Source: Acidimicrobiales bacterium
GTDB taxonomy: Bacteria > Actinomycetota > Acidimicrobiia > Acidimicrobiales > Aldehydirespiratoraceae
Length of the DNA: 64,000 nucleotides
Reading direction: 5' to 3'
Assembly (NCBI GenBank): GCA_029263195.1
Contig: JAJCXX010000084.1
Coordinates: forward strand, 62,001-126,000
The translations under genes were made by a program, and so were the position numbers. Shown piece by piece: positions 42,176 through 50,328 of the stretch (position 1 is its first letter; each line of letters starts with the position of its first letter). A model generated the notes under the pieces. It was not told the DNA's origin, made no database searches, and saw only the letters and a list, made by a program, of their open reading frames with translations.

Positions 42176-44443
42176 TCAGCCGACAGGAACCAGCTCCCGC
42201 GGGCACACCGGCTCATCAACGTCGTCCTCGATCGAGGGAACGGGCTCGTACTCGGGTTCCGGCAGGCTGGCTTCACCATCGATGTCGATGGTCGGCAGTA
42301 TCCGGTCGAGCCAGCCCGGGATCCACCAGTTGGCGTCGCCCATCAGCTTCATGGTGGCCGGCACCAGCACGATCCGCACCACGGTGGAGTCGACGAGAAT
42401 CGCGGTGGCGAGACCGAGACCGAACATCTTCATGATCGGATCGTCGCCCATGACGAAGCCGCCGAACACCGAGATCATGATCAGGGCGGCCGAGGTGATG
42501 ACCCGGGCCGTGCTCGAGATTCCATGTATGACCGAGGCGTCGTTGTCGCCGGTGGCGAGATACTCCTCACGGACTCGTGAGAGCAGGAACACCTCGTAGT
42601 CCATGGACAGGCCGAAGAGGATCGCGAACATGAACATCGGGATGAACGAGACGATCGGCACGGTCGACTCGAGGCCGATCAGGTCCTTGCCCCAGCCCCA
42701 CTGGAAGACCATCACGAGCACGCCGTAGGCCGCGCCGATACTCAACAGGTTGAGTATGGCGGCCTTAAGGGGCACCAGAACCGATCGGAAGACCATCACC
42801 AGGAGCAGGAAGGACAGGACGATCACTGCCGCGATGAAGATGAAGAGCCGGTCACTGATACGTCCAGCCACGTCGGCAAAGCTGGCCGTCTGGCCGCCAA
42901 CGTGGGCCGTGGCAGCACTGTCAGCCAGTACGACTGGGAACACCTCGTTGCGCAGCCGTTCAACAGTTTCGAAGGTGGCGGCATCCTGAGGAGCAGTGGT
43001 GGGGAACGCCACGAGTGTGGCCACGCCAGCATCAGTGTTGATCTCGGCCGGGGCGACAGCGTCGATCCCCGGGTCGCCGACAACGGCACTGGCGAGAGGT
43101 TCGACGACACTTGCGTCCTGTGAGATGTCGATCGCGATCAGAAGAGGTCCGTTGATGCCGGCTCCGAAACCGTCGGCGACGATGTCGTAGGCCTGACGCT
43201 GGGTGCTGGACTCGGCGAGGGTTCCCTCGTCGGGAAAGCCGAGTCGTAGGGCGAACACCGGCGCGGTGAGGGCCACCAGCACGACGGTGACGCCGATCGC
43301 GTAGGGCCAAGCATGGGCCGATACGTGGCGACCCCAGCGCTCCCAGCCTTGGCCAGCCGGCCGGCTGCCCTCGCCGTGGTGAATGCCCCGCCTGTGGATA
43401 CCGAGTCGGTTGATCCAATGGCCACTCAGGCCGAGAAAGGCCGGAAGCAATGTCACCGAGGCGACGACGATGATCAACACGATTACCGCGATGGCGATAC
43501 CGGCTGCGGTCAGGAACGGGATGCCGGCAACCGCAAGACCAAGAATGGCGATCACGACGGTTCCGCCGGCAAAGACCACTGCCTGCCCGGCGGTGGCAAC
43601 AGCGCGACCAGCCGACTCCTCGACCGTCATGCCCCGGGCGAGGAACTCGCGATGCCGTGTGACGAGGAAGAGTGCATAGTCGATGCCCACGCCAAGACCG
43701 ATCATTGCGCCGATGTCCGGCGCCCATGATGGGATCTCGACCAGGTAGGTGATGAGCGACATCGAGCTGACCCCGAGGGCCAGTCCGAACAGCGCCATGG
43801 CAATGGGAAGACCCATGGCGATCAGCGATCCGAATGCCAGCAACAGCGTGATCGCTGCGACTATCAGTCCGACCATCTCACCGCCTTCGGCCTCTTCGAA
43901 TGTGAAGAAGAGGTCGCCGCCTGTCTCGATGCGGAGTGGCGATCCCTCGCGGGCGCTGACCACAAACTCCTTCAAGTTGTCGAGGTCGGCTTTGGAGAGA
44001 TCCTCCATCAAGGGGTACTGGATCTGGATCAGAGCGATCCGGCCGTCGAAGGAAACAGCCCCGGATGAGACAGCAGACTCGTTGCCGGCCTGTAGAGCTC
44101 CGGCCGGATCGTTCGTCCCCAGAACATTCGGGAGAGCGGCTACTTCTTGCTGGACCTCGACCAGAGCGCTCTGAGCCTCTGGCGAGTCGAAGAACGTCGA
44201 GCTGTCATCAAGGGGCACCAGGACGATTCGAGCGGTGAGTCCGGCCTGCTCCGACTCGGCGGCCTCCAGGAGCTCGACGGCCTCTTGAGAGTCGAGTCCA
44301 GGGGCCTCGAAGGTGTCTTCGAGCTCACGGCCGAAGGTACTGGACGCTGCCACCACCACGACGGCGGCAAGCAGCCAGATCCCGATCATCACCCATGGTC
44401 TGCGGGCCGCAAATCGACCTACTCGATAGAGCAAAGTTGACAT
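42176..44443 (-). CDS. MMPL/RND-family exporter
   Basis: A 755-residue membrane protein with twelve predicted spans and two large extracytoplasmic domains. The MMPL signatures are clear: IGLGVGIDYALFLVTRHREF in the first half, and FGLSMDYEVFLLSRVREEYL then VITSAALIMISVFGGF in the second; the Asp-Tyr pairs in the spans carry protons in this family. MMPL proteins export lipids or siderophores. The ATG at 44443 has GAAGGAGAAA upstream. The gene points away from the sensor kinase at 44624 with 180 bases between, so that two-component system may control it. Confidence 0.9.
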   Translation of the reverse strand: MSTLLYRVGRFAARRPWVMIGIWLLAAVVVVAASSTFGRELEDTFEAPGLDSQEAVELLEAAESEQAGLTARIVLVPLDDSSTFFDSPEAQSALVEVQQEVAALPNVLGTNDPAGALQAGNESAVSSGAVSFDGRIALIQIQYPLMEDLSKADLDNLKEFVVSAREGSPLRIETGGDLFFTFEEAEGGEMVGLIVAAITLLLAFGSLIAMGLPIAMALFGLALGVSSMSLITYLVEIPSWAPDIGAMIGLGVGIDYALFLVTRHREFLARGMTVEESAGRAVATAGQAVVFAGGTVVIAILGLAVAGIPFLTAAGIAIAVIVLIIVVASVTLLPAFLGLSGHWINRLGIHRRGIHHGEGSRPAGQGWERWGRHVSAHAWPYAIGVTVVLVALTAPVFALRLGFPDEGTLAESSTQRQAYDIVADGFGAGINGPLLIAIDISQDASVVEPLASAVVGDPGIDAVAPAEINTDAGVATLVAFPTTAPQDAATFETVERLRNEVFPVVLADSAATAHVGGQTASFADVAGRISDRLFIFIAAVIVLSFLLLVMVFRSVLVPLKAAILNLLSIGAAYGVLVMVFQWGWGKDLIGLESTVPIVSFIPMFMFAILFGLSMDYEVFLLSRVREEYLATGDNDASVIHGISSTARVITSAALIMISVFGGFVMGDDPIMKMFGLGLATAILVDSTVVRIVLVPATMKLMGDANWWIPGWLDRILPTIDIDGEASLPEPEYEPVPSIEDDVDEPVCPRELVPVG

Positions 44444-44610
44444 CTGATTTCTCCTTCGGTGAGCCGCCGTTCGCCCTCGTGGCGATCAACATCAGTGAGC
44501 ATGATGAGTACGGCCCGCCGGGTCGCCGGTGAAGTGGCCATATATCTCCTGACCGATCAGCCAGTGAAAAGACCATCCGTTCGACTGATACCCCGCGGCC
44601 CGGGATTCTC

Positions 44611-44616
44611 TACGCT
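44611..44616 (+). promoter_or_regulatory. -10 box of a probable leaderless transcript (DesK-type kinase)
   Basis: TACGCT lies seven bases before the ATG at 44624 and no ribosome site is seen. Confidence 0.5.
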
Positions 44617-44623
44617 GGAACCC

Positions 44624-45775
44624 ATGAGGAATTCCCTCCACGCCCTATGGGCTGAATCCCGGGCCACGGAACCGCCGGCGCGATTGCCTCGTGACTACGT
44701 ATTGGTCGCTGTCCTGATTCCGATCGTGGTGATCGAAGGGCTCTTCCAGCCCGACCTCGCCTGGCGTGCCTTCGCCATCCCGTACGGCGTAGCCCTTTCA
44801 TTCACTCTCCTGTGGAGGCGTACCCATCCGCTCGCCATGGTCGCGTTGGCACTGGGATCCTTCACAGCGCTCGACATCGCATCCTCCATCTTCAACAACA
44901 AGCCGGTGGAGCTCTATGCCGGTGCCTTCGCCTTGATCCTGGTCTACTCATTGTTTCGATGGGGCGCCGGAAGGGATACAGCAATCGGTTTCGCCGTCAT
45001 GATCGTCGCCCTTGTGACCAGCCTGATTACCGACTTCACCGGAATCGGTGACGCCATCGGTGGGTCGGTGGTGCTGATGTTTCCTGCTGTGCTCGGTCTC
45101 GACGTTCGCTACTGGATCGTCGTCAGGCGCCAGCGGCTGGAACGATTCCAGTCCCAGGAACGCGAGCAACTGGCGCGCGAACTCCACGACACCGTCGCCC
45201 ATCACGTGTCGGCGATCGCCATCCAGGCGCAGGCCGGACGCATTCTCGCCGGCACCTCATCTCCCGAGAGGGCAGTCGAAGCTCTCGAGGTGATCGAGGA
45301 AGAGGCCTCTCGAGCGCTCGCCGAGATGCGATCGATAGTCACGGTTCTGAGAGACGGAGAGGCAAGTCCCGATCTGTCACCCCAACAAGGAGTCGCCGAG
45401 TTGGGGGCCCTCGCCGCCGCCGGCGGTCCCGATGCCCCGGTTGTCGACGTGGAAATGTGCGGCGAGCTGGAAGGCCTCCGACCCTCGGTTGAGTCAGCGG
45501 TGTATCGGATCGCTCAAGAATCGATCACCAATGCAGTCCGTCATGCGCGCAACGTCTCGCGGGTCGAGGTGAGGGTCGAAGGAGGAGGCGACTCCGTGCG
45601 GCTCACCGTCAGCGATGACGGCGAGGCTGTCACCACGACCAACTTGTCCGGATATGGCCTGGTCGGAATGAATGAGCGTGCGAGTCTTCTCGGAGGAACG
45701 CTGGACGCCGGCCCCTCGCCCGACCGAGGATGGACTGTTCGTGCTGTTCTCCCGCGGCGAGGTACCCCTTCGTGA
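44624..45775 (+). CDS. DesK-type sensor histidine kinase
   Basis: A 383-residue kinase. Four to six membrane spans fill the first 160 residues (VLVAVLIPIVVIEGLF onward) with no sizeable outer loop. The phospho-accepting His lies in the HisKA_3 box (ARELHDTVAHHVSAIAIQAQ), and the ATPase domain has AQESITNAVRHARNVS, VSDDGEAV and GYGLVGMNERASLLGG. The ATG at 44624 opens the first span and fits the TACGCT box; the longer frame from 44459 is mostly charged and unlike a kinase. Its stop overlaps the response regulator start (GTGA). Confidence 0.92.
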   Translation: MRNSLHALWAESRATEPPARLPRDYVLVAVLIPIVVIEGLFQPDLAWRAFAIPYGVALSFTLLWRRTHPLAMVALALGSFTALDIASSIFNNKPVELYAGAFALILVYSLFRWGAGRDTAIGFAVMIVALVTSLITDFTGIGDAIGGSVVLMFPAVLGLDVRYWIVVRRQRLERFQSQEREQLARELHDTVAHHVSAIAIQAQAGRILAGTSSPERAVEALEVIEEEASRALAEMRSIVTVLRDGEASPDLSPQQGVAELGALAAAGGPDAPVVDVEMCGELEGLRPSVESAVYRIAQESITNAVRHARNVSRVEVRVEGGGDSVRLTVSDDGEAVTTTNLSGYGLVGMNERASLLGGTLDAGPSPDRGWTVRAVLPRRGTPS

Positions 45776-46428
45776 CCATCAGAGTCCTGATCGCCGATGA
45801 CCAGAGCATCATCCGCGCCGGACTCGCCACGATCCTCGATGCTCAACCCGATATCGACGTGATCGCGCAGGCTGAGGACGGTCGTCAGGCCGTTGCGCTG
45901 GCCAACGAGCTTCGGCCCGACGTGTGTCTGCTCGACATTCGAATGCCCCGCCTCGATGGGGTCGAAGCCACACGCCAACTCGCCGGGCCTCAAGTTGATC
46001 GGCCGCTGGCGGTCGTGGTGATCACCACCTTCGACACCGACGAGTATGTGCGTGGGGCCCTGAAGGCCGGGGCAAGGGGATTCCTTCTCAAAGATGCCGG
46101 CCCCGATCTGCTCGTTCAGGCGATCCATGCTGCCGCCAACGGCGATGCTCTCATCGCCCCCAGCATCACCGCCCGCCTGCTCTCCAGCTTCTCCGACACC
46201 ATCTCTCAGACCCCGCCCTCAGAGCCGGTGGACTCGCTCACCGACCGAGAAGAGGAGGTTCTCGTCACCGTGGCGAGGGGCCGCACCAACTCTGAGATCG
46301 CCGATGAGCTCCACATCAGTCTGAGCACGGTGAAGTTCCACCTCGCGAGTCTCATGAGCAAGCTCGGCGCCCGAAATCGTGTGGAGATCGCGATGTGGGC
46401 CTACGAGACCGACCGCGTGCGGCACTGA
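45772..46428 (+). CDS. NarL/FixJ-type response regulator
   Basis: A 218-residue regulator. The receiver has IADDQSIIRAGL, phospho-acceptor Asp55 in LLDIRMPRLDG, Thr in VITTFDTDEYV and Lys in GFLLKDAGP. The LuxR-type C-terminus reads LTDREEEVLVTVARGRTN, then ISLSTVKFHLASLMSKL. GTG 45772 overlaps the kinase stop by four bases, the standard coupled arrangement. The most likely targets are its own operon and the divergent MMPL exporter gene, by position only. Confidence 0.93.
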   Translation: MTIRVLIADDQSIIRAGLATILDAQPDIDVIAQAEDGRQAVALANELRPDVCLLDIRMPRLDGVEATRQLAGPQVDRPLAVVVITTFDTDEYVRGALKAGARGFLLKDAGPDLLVQAIHAAANGDALIAPSITARLLSSFSDTISQTPPSEPVDSLTDREEEVLVTVARGRTNSEIADELHISLSTVKFHLASLMSKLGARNRVEIAMWAYETDRVRH

Positions 46429-46476
46429 GCAGATCCGAGAGTTGGTCCTGATGTCGGGGCCGATCGCACGGATCGG

Positions 46477-46941
46477 CTACACAGCCGCAGTTCCAACGGC
46501 GTCGGCTGTCAGCTCGAGGTGCCCGAGGTGCTGAAATAGCTCCTCCAGCGCATGTAACACGAGTGAGCCGTCCGATGTGTCGCCTTCGTGCAGAAGGGTA
46601 CGTAGTTCGTGATCGGTGGCCGACGGCCCAGCGTCGAGCTCGGTGGCAAGGGCGGCCAGCCGTTCTGTGGTGGATTCGATCAGAATCTTCAGCTCCGAGA
46701 TCGTGGACTCCACCTCGAACTCGAACTCGCGATCACGGTCGACGTGGCGACCAATACCGATGTGCTCGAACCAGTAACGAGCCGCCGCACATGAGTGCAC
46801 GATCAGGGCGGCGGCACTGTTGGTCTGTGCGCCGTGAGGTCGGATGTTGACCGTTTCATCGTCGAATCGTTGGAGCGTACGGTCCATACCGGCGAGGGCC
46901 TCGCGGCAATACACGGCGATCGTGTGAGCGGCGAGTTCCAT
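46477..46941 (-). CDS. DinB-fold protein (mycothiol-transferase-like)
   Basis: A 154-residue four-helix protein. A His near the second helix (ALIVHSCAAARYWFEHIG) and His residues in the last helix (ALEELFQHLGHLELTAD) form the usual DinB metal site. The family includes thiol S-transferases that use bacillithiol or mycothiol, and stress proteins of unknown substrate. It is a monocistronic gene convergent with the response regulator gene. Confidence 0.82.
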   Translation of the reverse strand: MELAAHTIAVYCREALAGMDRTLQRFDDETVNIRPHGAQTNSAAALIVHSCAAARYWFEHIGIGRHVDRDREFEFEVESTISELKILIESTTERLAALATELDAGPSATDHELRTLLHEGDTSDGSLVLHALEELFQHLGHLELTADAVGTAAV

Positions 46942-46974
46942 GTGTGGAGATCCTAGTAGGCCCCGCCGTCGTGA

Positions 46975-47221
46975 TCAGTCGGCTGAACCAAGCTCGCTCA
47001 GGGGCTTGTTGATCGGTTGGCTCAGACTCGACGGATCGACGCTGAAGCCGAAGACTCCCCGAAAGCTCGCTCCTGGGACATCTCGGTGGACGGTGCCAGC
47101 GGGGGCCGACGCTTCCGACGAAGTCCATAGCGAGACCGAACAAGCCCTTCTCCTCAACCGCGGCCATGGCCTCCTCCTCGGTGGTCACATCTGTGTGAGA
47201 GACAGTGGCGGCGTTGGTCAT
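46975..47221 (-). pseudogene. Small hypothetical gene broken by a one-base shift in a C-run
   Basis: Reading from the ATG at 47221, the frame encodes MTNAATVSHTDVTTEEEAM, then AAVEEKGLFGLAMDFVGSVG with good codon use. It then meets a run of five C (plus strand G at 47101-47105), after which codon use in this frame becomes poor. Deleting one C restores a good frame (AGTVHRDVPGASFRGVFGF then SVDPSSLSQPINKPL) to a stop at 46975, giving a protein of about 81 residues. I do not recognise it. Either the gene is mutated or the sequence has a homopolymer error. Confidence 0.45.
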
Positions 47222-47367
47222 GGAGAAAACCTCGTCGGGTTCGGTCGGGGCCACTGACACTATTGCGCCAAGTAGCGCACACGAGGGTAGAGCGGTGGAA
47301 ACAATGAGGTAGAGAATTGGGCATGTGCCCGATGCGCCGCACTACCTCAGACCTTCAATATGGAGTC

Positions 47368-47514
47368 ATGCACCACATGACCTTCACCACACCCGATTAC
47401 CCCCGAGAGCTTGCGGGCCTCACCGACCGCCAGCGTTCGGCCCGTGCGGCCTGGCGATTCTCGTTGCGCGAGGCACTCTTGAACAACCGCCTAGAGAGTG
47501 CAACAAGAAGCTGA
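47368..47514 (+). CDS. Short hypothetical protein (48 aa)
   Basis: A possible 48-residue protein starting MHHMTFTTPDYPRELAG, rich in Arg, Ala and Leu (RQRSARAAWRFSLREALLNN). Codon use is reasonable and it ends 18 bases before the LAL regulator gene. There is only a weak AGG-like site upstream and no known family, so it could be a leader peptide or not a gene. Confidence 0.35.
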   Translation: MHHMTFTTPDYPRELAGLTDRQRSARAAWRFSLREALLNNRLESATRS

Positions 47515-47528
47515 CGCATTCCCGTCGC

Positions 47529-47534
47529 TAGTAT
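47529..47534 (+). promoter_or_regulatory. -10 box of a probable leaderless transcript (LAL regulator)
   Basis: TAGTAT lies seven bases before the ATG at 47542. It overlaps an earlier in-frame ATG at 47533, which argues for the later start. Confidence 0.4.
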
Positions 47535-47541
47535 GACCAAT

Positions 47542-50220
47542 ATGGTTGCACGCCCTGATCCTGGCGGGAGCAGGCCGTTCGTCGGCAGGGGCCGCGAACT
47601 TGCTGTAGCCACGACGCTGCTGGAGGAGACCGACCGGGCTGGAGTGGCACTCATAGGCGGGGAGAGCGGCCTGGGCAAGACTCGGCTCGTAACGGAGATC
47701 ATCGCGGCCGCACCAGATGGCACTCACGTGGTTCGCGGCGGCGCCGTGCCGCGCCAGACCCCGATTCCGTTCGAACTGATCCACTCCGCGATGGGCCGAG
47801 TGGCGGATAGCGATGAAGACCACCCGCCGGCGACTCAGGTGCTGGCTGCTGCTGAGGCTCTGCGTGCCCTGCACAACGAATCAACCATCTACGTATTCGA
47901 GGATGTCCACTGGGCCGACGCCGAAAGCCTGGAGGTCATCGATCGTCTCATGGCGGCTGGACCATTGGGGGCGTCGGTGCTCGTTACGTACCGTCCCAAC
48001 GCCTTACGTCCGGGGCATCCTGGAAGCACATTTCTGCAACGGGCCGAGCGACGCAGTCATGTCGCCCAACTTCGACTCGAGCCGCTTCGTCGCGACGAGG
48101 TGGCCGACTATCTAGCGGCGGTTGGTCGCGCTGCCGATGCCAAGACCGTCGAACACGTTCACAGCCGCACCGGCGGCAACCCTCTGTTGTTGTCAGAGCT
48201 GGTAGCGGCCACCGACGATGAAGCCGACCTCACCGGCGGTCTGCCCTGGACCCTCGCCGAGATGCTCCGGCCCGAGATCGAGCGATTGCCGGGGAACGAA
48301 CGGGTGGTGGCCGAGGCTGTGGCCGTGTTGGGCATTGATGTCGGATTTGAGGTGGTGGCCGCTGCTGTGCAGGCGTCAGAGGACCAACTCTTGGAGAGCC
48401 TTCGCTCTCTCGTCATCCTCGGAATACTCGTGGAGAGCGGCCCCGATCGCTTCAGCTTCCGGCACGATCTCGTACGCGAGGCCGTGGCCGACAGCTTGTT
48501 CACCAGAGAGCGGCGTCGGATCCACGCCGCGGTTCATGACGCTCTACTGGCTTCTGGCTCCGACGACGTGGTGGCGCTCATCACACATGCCACCGGAGCA
48601 GGTCGCACCAAACAGGCCGCCGATGTGGCGCGAGAGGCGGCATTTGCGGCCCTCGAAGGCGGCAGTAGCCATCAGGCGCTGGCGTTCGCCGAAGAGGCCA
48701 TGCTTGTGCACACCGACGACATCGGTCTCCTTCGGGTGGCAGTGGTAGCGGGATGGATGATCGGTCAGGAGAGGGCCGCCTTCGATCATCTCGACAGGTG
48801 GGAGGAGCTCGTGGGCCCGGGTTTGGCTGAGCGGGCCGAAATCCTGCATCACCGTGTCCGACTTCTATGGGAACAGAGCGACACCGAGCGCGCCGAGCGA
48901 GTCGCGGAGGAACTAGCGGCCGTCGTGGAAGCAATGGATCCGTCGGTGAGCAAAGCCCAAGCGCTGGCCGATCTGGCCCAGCACCACATGCTCAATGGTC
49001 GAGCCGGGCCGGCCATGGCTACGGCTGATCTGGCGATCGCGATGGCCGAGAAGGTCGGGCCGGGGGCGGCTGATGCCGCATTGCAGGCCCGGGCCGAGCG
49101 AGCCAGCGCGAGTCTGTGGGGTGGAGTGGATCTCGAGGAGACGGTCAGCGAACTGTTGGCTGTGGTGACCGATGCCGAAGCGGCCAGCAATCACGTCGTG
49201 GCGAGTCGGGCTCTAAACAACGTTCCGATAGAGGGTGTCAAGCTCGACGCGCGCACCCACCTCGAGCGAATGCGCCGTGCCAGCCAGCGGGCGGGCCTCA
49301 CCTGCATAGCCACCGGGACGTACCGCACTTCGTTGCTGTTCGTCGCGGAGATCGAAGGAGATCGAGACGCGTACGAGCCACTTCTGAACGCGGCCCTGGA
49401 GGATCTGCCTGATAACGCGGAGGTCGTCATCCGTGCGATGTCGCTGGCTCTCGACGATGGACGTGTCGAGGACGCCCGAAGGCTGGCGAAGTCGATTTCA
49501 AATCTCCCCCGGGCCTCTCACCACGCCGATACCCGGTCAGATGGTGTCGTCGCGTTCGCCGAACTCGTTCTGGGTGACTCTGGCCCGGCGCGTTCCTGGT
49601 TCGAGGAGGCTGAAACCGAAGGCCACACCGGAGCGATGGAAACCATCCTTCGCTTCCTCAGCTCGATCGTCGCCGCCGGGCTCATCCCCGATCTTCGGGG
49701 CTACCTCCGTCGCCGAAGCGACGCCCAGTCGAGTGGGGAGGCGTGCTTTTTCATAGACCCGGCCATCAGAGGGATCGAGGCCGAGTTCCTCGGGGACGAT
49801 CCAGCAAAGGCCGATGATCTCTACGATGCCTCGCTCGGGTCCGGATTCAGGCGCTCAGTCTTCGACGAGGTCGAAGTTCATCTCGCACGCGCTCGTCTGG
49901 CGACGATCCTTCATCGAGACGAACGGCCGCACCTCGAGGCTGCTGGTCAGATTCTCGTTCGGTGGCCGGGGCGACGCCAAGACCTCGTCGCTTCGCTGTT
50001 GGGTGAGTCGTGCTGCGACGATGCGCCGACCCTGCTCACACCACGTGAGCGTGAGGTGGCGACCTTGGTGACCCGCGGCCTCACGAACGGTGGTATTGCG
50101 GACGAACTGTTCATCTCGACCAAGACCGCGAGCGTCCATGTGAGCAACATTCTGGCCAAATTGGGGATGTCGTCTCGCACCGAAATCGCCGCGTGGGTTG
50201 CGGGCGGCGCCCTCACCTGA
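47542..50220 (+). CDS. LuxR-family large ATPase regulator (LAL)
   Basis: An 892-residue transcription regulator. The N-terminal AAA/NACHT-like ATPase has Walker A GGESGLGKTRL, Walker B-like TIYVFEDVHWADAESLE and sensor segment RTGGNPLLLSEL. The middle is a long array of helical TPR-like repeats. The C-terminal LuxR helix-turn-helix reads LTPREREVATLVTRGLTNG, then ISTKTASVHVSNILAKLG. LAL proteins switch on genes after ligand and ATP binding. The start at 47542 follows the TAGTAT box; ATG 47533 would add three residues. Its target genes are not obvious, though the secreted 5'-nucleotidase follows on the same strand. Confidence 0.92.
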   Translation: MVARPDPGGSRPFVGRGRELAVATTLLEETDRAGVALIGGESGLGKTRLVTEIIAAAPDGTHVVRGGAVPRQTPIPFELIHSAMGRVADSDEDHPPATQVLAAAEALRALHNESTIYVFEDVHWADAESLEVIDRLMAAGPLGASVLVTYRPNALRPGHPGSTFLQRAERRSHVAQLRLEPLRRDEVADYLAAVGRAADAKTVEHVHSRTGGNPLLLSELVAATDDEADLTGGLPWTLAEMLRPEIERLPGNERVVAEAVAVLGIDVGFEVVAAAVQASEDQLLESLRSLVILGILVESGPDRFSFRHDLVREAVADSLFTRERRRIHAAVHDALLASGSDDVVALITHATGAGRTKQAADVAREAAFAALEGGSSHQALAFAEEAMLVHTDDIGLLRVAVVAGWMIGQERAAFDHLDRWEELVGPGLAERAEILHHRVRLLWEQSDTERAERVAEELAAVVEAMDPSVSKAQALADLAQHHMLNGRAGPAMATADLAIAMAEKVGPGAADAALQARAERASASLWGGVDLEETVSELLAVVTDAEAASNHVVASRALNNVPIEGVKLDARTHLERMRRASQRAGLTCIATGTYRTSLLFVAEIEGDRDAYEPLLNAALEDLPDNAEVVIRAMSLALDDGRVEDARRLAKSISNLPRASHHADTRSDGVVAFAELVLGDSGPARSWFEEAETEGHTGAMETILRFLSSIVAAGLIPDLRGYLRRRSDAQSSGEACFFIDPAIRGIEAEFLGDDPAKADDLYDASLGSGFRRSVFDEVEVHLARARLATILHRDERPHLEAAGQILVRWPGRRQDLVASLLGESCCDDAPTLLTPREREVATLVTRGLTNGGIADELFISTKTASVHVSNILAKLGMSSRTEIAAWVAGGALT

Positions 50221-50328
50221 GCGTCCGGGTCGAATGGGGCCCGTATCGGTTGCAGAGCAACTGGATCGCGATTAGAAGATTATGCACGGGCGCACGTGCG
50301 GCCCCGTTCACCTAGTGGGGGAATGTTC

